In this document: positions 61,179 through 64,000 of the stretch, in pieces
How positions within the stretch are numbered: position 1 is the first letter of the stretch
Layout of the letters: each line of letters opens with the position of its first letter
DNA from: Pseudomonadota bacterium
Lineage (GTDB): Bacteria > Myxococcota_A > Polyangia > Polyangiales > Polyangiaceae
Assembly (NCBI GenBank): GCA_023428245.1
Contig: JAEYYX010000024.1
Location: 17,708-81,707, forward strand
Direction: 5' to 3'
DNA length: 64,000 nucleotides
Translations under genes and position numbers: made by a program
The notes under the pieces: generated by a model
What the model was told of the DNA's origin: nothing
The model's input: the letters and a program-made list of their open reading frames with translations, nothing else
The model's database searches: none

Positions 61179-62724
61179 AAGAGGAGCGATTCGACTTACC
61201 CTTGTGTTCACCGTCGCGCTCGTCCTCTGCGCTTGCGGCGGGCGCGCGTCTGACAATACCGCGGAGAATCTAGGCGTCGCCGCCAGCGACGCGGGGATCT
61301 ACTTTCGCGCCGTCGCGGTGTTCGACGCAAAGGGCACGAGGATTGTCACCTTCAGCGACCCGTCTCGCCCCAAAACTTTCCCACTGGCTCCTTCCGACGG
61401 CACGGAAGTGCCAAGTCCACGATGGTCGCCGGATGGTCGTCGTCTGGCCTATGGTGTTGGGATCGGCGAAGGTCGCTTTGCATGGTACATCGCCAAGGCT
61501 CCCGGTTGGGTAGGCGAAGGCGCTCCTCTAGTTGAGTCGACTGGCACCGTGGTTTGGTGGATCGGTATGCGGCTCGTCGTTGTCGACGCCGACGGATGGT
61601 CGTTGTTCAGCGAGGACGGACAGCTCCTTGGGAGCGGACCGGTGGCTTCAACCTATGAGAGAGCAATTACCGCACATGGCGCCCTGATAGTGCCGGTTCC
61701 AACCGGCTATGTCTGGCTGCATCATTCGAGGGAACCCCGCTGGATCGACCTCGAAGGCCCGGCGGATTTCATCCCCGTCGATGATGGCAATCGCCTGCTC
61801 GTGGGAGTAGCTCTCCCAGATCGGGCCGCTCAAATCTCGACTGAAGACATTTGGGCCGTCGATGAGACGTACGCCCCGGATTGTATTCCATCTGTCCAAC
61901 ACGATTGCCTACTGAGACCCTACGAGCCCAAATTCGTGCCCGATACAAACTGGGTAGTACTGGACGTAGGTACCCGAGGCGCAGGCATGTTGTGGTCGTC
62001 ACTCGTAGCCGTCCCTTGGGGAACTCCGTTGACGCTGAGCCTCGCGGCTAACGCTCCTGGCGTCCTGAAGACATATGGCTCCGCCGGGTGGCCAACGGCA
62101 GATATCTTCGTCGGCCAGACGATGTGGCGAGTACCGATCGAGCGGGAGGAGAGGGAGCTCCCACTGGAGCGGATTGATTTTGCGCAGGGAGTGGAAGATG
62201 CAGAGATTGAGACGCTCGCGGTCCTCGATGCAGGGTCCGCATATTGGTCTACCACCGTTCAAGACACGGTCTTTCTTGCGCAACGCGTGGAAAACAACAA
62301 TCCAATCACGGGCATTTGGGACAAGCTCGACCTTGACGCATTGGTCCCCCGGTGGGAGGAGACGTCGATTCGCGGCGAGTACGGTAGCCTTTGGGGGTCA
62401 ACAGGCTTTCTCACCGTCCAGGCAACAAGTGCTACGCCGCTGAACCTTACCCTTAAGTGCAACCCATGCATCTATACGGTTTTGCGTGAGCTTTTCAAAC
62501 CAGGTGGGGCTAGCGTTACAGGCGAGGTTGCGAGCGATGAACCGCTGTCCCTATTTAAAATAGGCGGTGTTGTGGTGCCCGCCCCCGACGAGAGCGGAGT
62601 TCTCGTTCGGCACAACGGGATGTTGTATTATCATGTGTTTGCTGCACCGAGCGTTCGCTTCCCGCTCGTCGAGGTGACCGAAGACGCCGTGTTCACTCCG
62701 GCACGAACATGGGGAGATCCGTGA
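61171..62724 (+). CDS. A-family lipoprotein, copy 2
   Basis: 517 aa from ATG 61171 in the same 8-nt overlap. Signal peptide MSKRGAIRLTLVFTVALVLC with a lipobox around LCAC. Propeller-like repeats (YFRAVAVFDAKGTRIVTFSD, PRWSPDGRRLAYGVGIG). Shares with copy 1 the two Cys pairs (CIPSVQHDC and CNPC) and the C-terminal block (ESGVLVRHNGMLYYHVFAAP, VRFPLVEV, TWGD). Overall identity is modest, so this is an old duplicate. The stop overlaps the next GTG by four bases. Confidence 0.75.
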   Translation: MSKRGAIRLTLVFTVALVLCACGGRASDNTAENLGVAASDAGIYFRAVAVFDAKGTRIVTFSDPSRPKTFPLAPSDGTEVPSPRWSPDGRRLAYGVGIGEGRFAWYIAKAPGWVGEGAPLVESTGTVVWWIGMRLVVVDADGWSLFSEDGQLLGSGPVASTYERAITAHGALIVPVPTGYVWLHHSREPRWIDLEGPADFIPVDDGNRLLVGVALPDRAAQISTEDIWAVDETYAPDCIPSVQHDCLLRPYEPKFVPDTNWVVLDVGTRGAGMLWSSLVAVPWGTPLTLSLAANAPGVLKTYGSAGWPTADIFVGQTMWRVPIEREERELPLERIDFAQGVEDAEIETLAVLDAGSAYWSTTVQDTVFLAQRVENNNPITGIWDKLDLDALVPRWEETSIRGEYGSLWGSTGFLTVQATSATPLNLTLKCNPCIYTVLRELFKPGGASVTGEVASDEPLSLFKIGGVVVPAPDESGVLVRHNGMLYYHVFAAPSVRFPLVEVTEDAVFTPARTWGDP

Positions 62725-63359
62725 AACGAGCAAGAGCGCTTCGAGTCACGCGTGCGCTCATCAGTGCCCTCGCCCTCGCGAGCCTCCCCCTCGTCTTGGT
62801 CTCCTCCGACGACGAGCCCGCCTCTCTGAATCTGCCGCCCTTCGAAAAGGAGCTTTACCTGAGCGTGACTGCGAAGTGGGCTCCGGACGACTGCGTCGAT
62901 GTCACCGTCGTCACGAACCTCCCCGAGGGGACCGTGTTCGTAATTGGCGCACAACCGAGAGCAAAGCCTGGCACGCTCTATCCTTGGCAGCCCGTCGATC
63001 AGGTGTTCGCGTGGACCAAGATGGTTCCCATTGCCGTCACCGCCTCACGCGTCGACGTTTCAAACCTTTTCTGTGGGTTTGTCGAAGCACGTCGCCGAGG
63101 TGGAAAGCAAGACACCAATGGACTCCTGCTCGCAGCGAGTATCTCTTACGCATCTTTCTGGGGTTTTCCACCCGGTCAAATCGAAAAGCAGGCCCTCCGC
63201 ATCGGCCGTTATGGGGCCCTTCTTCGGGGCCCCTTAGTCAGACCACACGTCATCGACGGCGAACATAGGAGGGACGCCGAATCCAAGACCTTCATCCTCG
63301 AACCTCTCCCGATGCTCCCGGAAGATGAAGAGAACGAAGAGGAAGTCGAGGATGAGTAA
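62721..63359 (+). CDS. B-family exported protein, copy 4
   Basis: About 212 aa from GTG 62721, overlapping the A copy 2 stop (GTGA). ATG 62709 is an in-frame alternative adding four residues. All B hallmarks are intact: SLNLPPFEKELYLSVTAKW, DDCVDVTVVTNLPEG, NLFCGFV, TNGLLLAAS, LRIGRYG, KTFILEPLPMLPEDEE. Very close to copy 1 over the first third, including a 107-bp stretch with one mismatch (62835-62941 against 59368-59474), which suggests recent duplication or gene conversion. Confidence 0.72.
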   Translation: MKRARALRVTRALISALALASLPLVLVSSDDEPASLNLPPFEKELYLSVTAKWAPDDCVDVTVVTNLPEGTVFVIGAQPRAKPGTLYPWQPVDQVFAWTKMVPIAVTASRVDVSNLFCGFVEARRRGGKQDTNGLLLAASISYASFWGFPPGQIEKQALRIGRYGALLRGPLVRPHVIDGEHRRDAESKTFILEPLPMLPEDEENEEEVEDE

Positions 63360-63648
63360 AAGAGGAGCCCTTCGACTTACCCTTGCGTTCACCGTCGCGC
63401 TCACCCTGTGCGCTTGCGGCGGCTTGACGAGTGTGGACTCGGGTCCCTCTCTCACGGACGCCGCTCGAAAGGTAGAAAGGTCCTATCGCGTTCTTGCTGT
63501 TGAAGACAATCCAAGTCTCACGATCGTGACCTTCGACGACCCGGCCAATCCGCAGCGTATCGAGACTCCTCTCCCTTCGATGGGCTATCATGCATACGAC
63601 GCTGAGTGGAGCTTTGACGGTAACACCTCGCGGGCGCCCGTCGTGTGA
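63352..63648 (+). pseudogene. A-family lipoprotein, copy 3, truncated by an insertion
   Basis: Starts at ATG 63352 in the third ATGAGTAA overlap with a lipoprotein signal (LAFTVALTLCACGG). Its first ~90 codons follow A copy 1 closely (SYRVLAVEDNPSLTIVTFDD, IETPLPSMGYHAYDAEW). After FDG, at about 63620, homology stops and the frame runs eight codons into foreign sequence before a TGA. The missing ~420 codons should lie beyond the inserted element. Confidence 0.75.
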
Positions 63649-63678
63649 GTCAAGGGTCGGGAGAGCATCGTCGGTCGC

Positions 63679-63960
63679 ATGAGCGACAAGGAAATTGAAG
63701 AGCTGCGCACGCTCGTTCGTTCGGAGAGGCGCACGCGACGAGGTCCATTTTCGGTGGAGCTGCGTGAGCGGCTGAATGCATTTCTGAAGGAGCGGTGGCG
63801 AGCCGGTGAGTCCCTCCGGAGTCTCGCCAGGGAGCTCGGACTGAGCGATCACAGTTCTGGCGCTCTCGCTGGGGCGTACATCCTCGCCGATGCCCGTCTT
63901 GTGATGAGGGCAGGTGATCTGAGGATCGGCGCGTGGCGGAGCCGAATCTCGAGAAGCTGA
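63679..63960 (+). CDS. Small helix-turn-helix protein of the insertion element
   Basis: 93 aa from ATG 63679. An N-terminal polar helix is followed by GPFSVELRERLNAFLKERWR and a putative helix-turn-helix (GESLRSLARELGLSDHS), as in the small IS66-type accessory proteins. After the HTH the sequence no longer looks like the expected second recognition helix. A different frame reads FWRSRWGVHPRR, so a frameshift is possible. Precedes another partial frame. Confidence 0.5.
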   Translation: MSDKEIEELRTLVRSERRTRRGPFSVELRERLNAFLKERWRAGESLRSLARELGLSDHSSGALAGAYILADARLVMRAGDLRIGAWRSRISRS

Positions 63961-64000
63961 AGGCGGAAATTTTGAAGGCGCGTCGCGGGGGACGTGGTGC
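63933..64000 (+). CDS. Second ORF of the insertion element, 5' end
   Basis: A GTG at 63933 opens a frame reading MAEPNLEKLKAEILKARRGG to the window edge, overlapping the end of the previous ORF. The Lys/Arg/Glu-rich start resembles accessory ORFs of IS66-like elements. Too little is visible for more. Confidence 0.35.
   Translation, partial: MAEPNLEKLKAEILKARRGGRG

Larger units (their letters stand above)
63620..64000 (+). mobile_element. Left end of an IS66-type insertion element (partial)
   Basis: The A copy 3 frame is interrupted at GTAAC (63620), similar to the GTAA-type ends of IS66 elements. A small helix-turn-helix gene starts 59 nt inside and a second frame follows, as in IS66 accessory genes. 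The transposase itself and the right end lie outside the window, so the family is tentative. Confidence 0.5.

Overview
The window is a high-GC chromosome segment from a Gram-negative bacterium, most likely a myxobacterium-like member of the Myxococcota. This is an inference from gene content: many secreted Cys-rich, Kazal and TSP3-repeat proteins, an ECF sigma factor with a TM accessory protein, roadblock and V4R proteins, a candidate sigma-54 promoter, VKOR-DsbA, and long Pro/Ser/acidic linkers. I saw no rRNA, tRNA, CRISPR array, phage or plasmid backbone. The only mobile element is at the right edge.

Layout. 1-8.1 kb is mostly housekeeping: the end of a PA14 surface protein, Hsp33, an AmpG-like permease, YacG, a small barrel protein, ThiC, a SMUG-type uracil-DNA glycosylase and Lgt with an acidic tail. 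8.3-17.5 kb holds a candidate sigma-54 promoter driving a small zinc-finger-like protein and a giant NdvB/ChvB-type cyclic glucan synthase. 17.5-23.3 kb: DUF1232 protein, TIGR01777 epimerase, an aldo/keto-reductase-like protein missing most of its catalytic tetrad paired with a double PARP-type zinc-finger protein, then a tight PanE-like, Sco1-like and class D beta-lactamase-like run. 24-30 kb: a Cys-rich GxC-repeat lipoprotein followed 20 nt later by a VKOR-DsbA disulfide-forming fusion, then two divergent outer-membrane proteins. 30-35 kb: a glycosyltransferase, AlaS and a double SRPBCC protein.

35.7-40.5 kb is a compact six-gene operon: TPR protein, ParA/MinD-type ATPase, two roadblock-like proteins, a tandem V4R-like protein and a small protein, preceded by a 19-bp two-variant tandem repeat. 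I regard this as a leading candidate for an undescribed spatial or signalling module. 40.5-45 kb: a methyltransferase, a repeat-rich gap, and a serA-algH-SUMF1 operon read leftwards. 45.2-51.6 kb: a barrel protein, an ECF sigma factor with accessory protein, a seven-Kazal lipoprotein and a hybrid histidine kinase.

51.8-63.6 kb is a second candidate system. A ~1950-codon secreted protein (choice-of-anchor-A-like domain plus thermolysin-like metallopeptidase), broken by an in-frame TGA at 52212, overlaps the start of a tandem array of two unrelated exported families: A (lipoprotein, ~515 aa) and B (~215 aa), in the order A-B-B-B-A-B-A. All junctions in the array overlap, and three carry the same 8-nt ATGAGTAA overlap. 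The last A copy is cut off at about 63620 by what looks like the left end of an IS66-type element that runs off the window.
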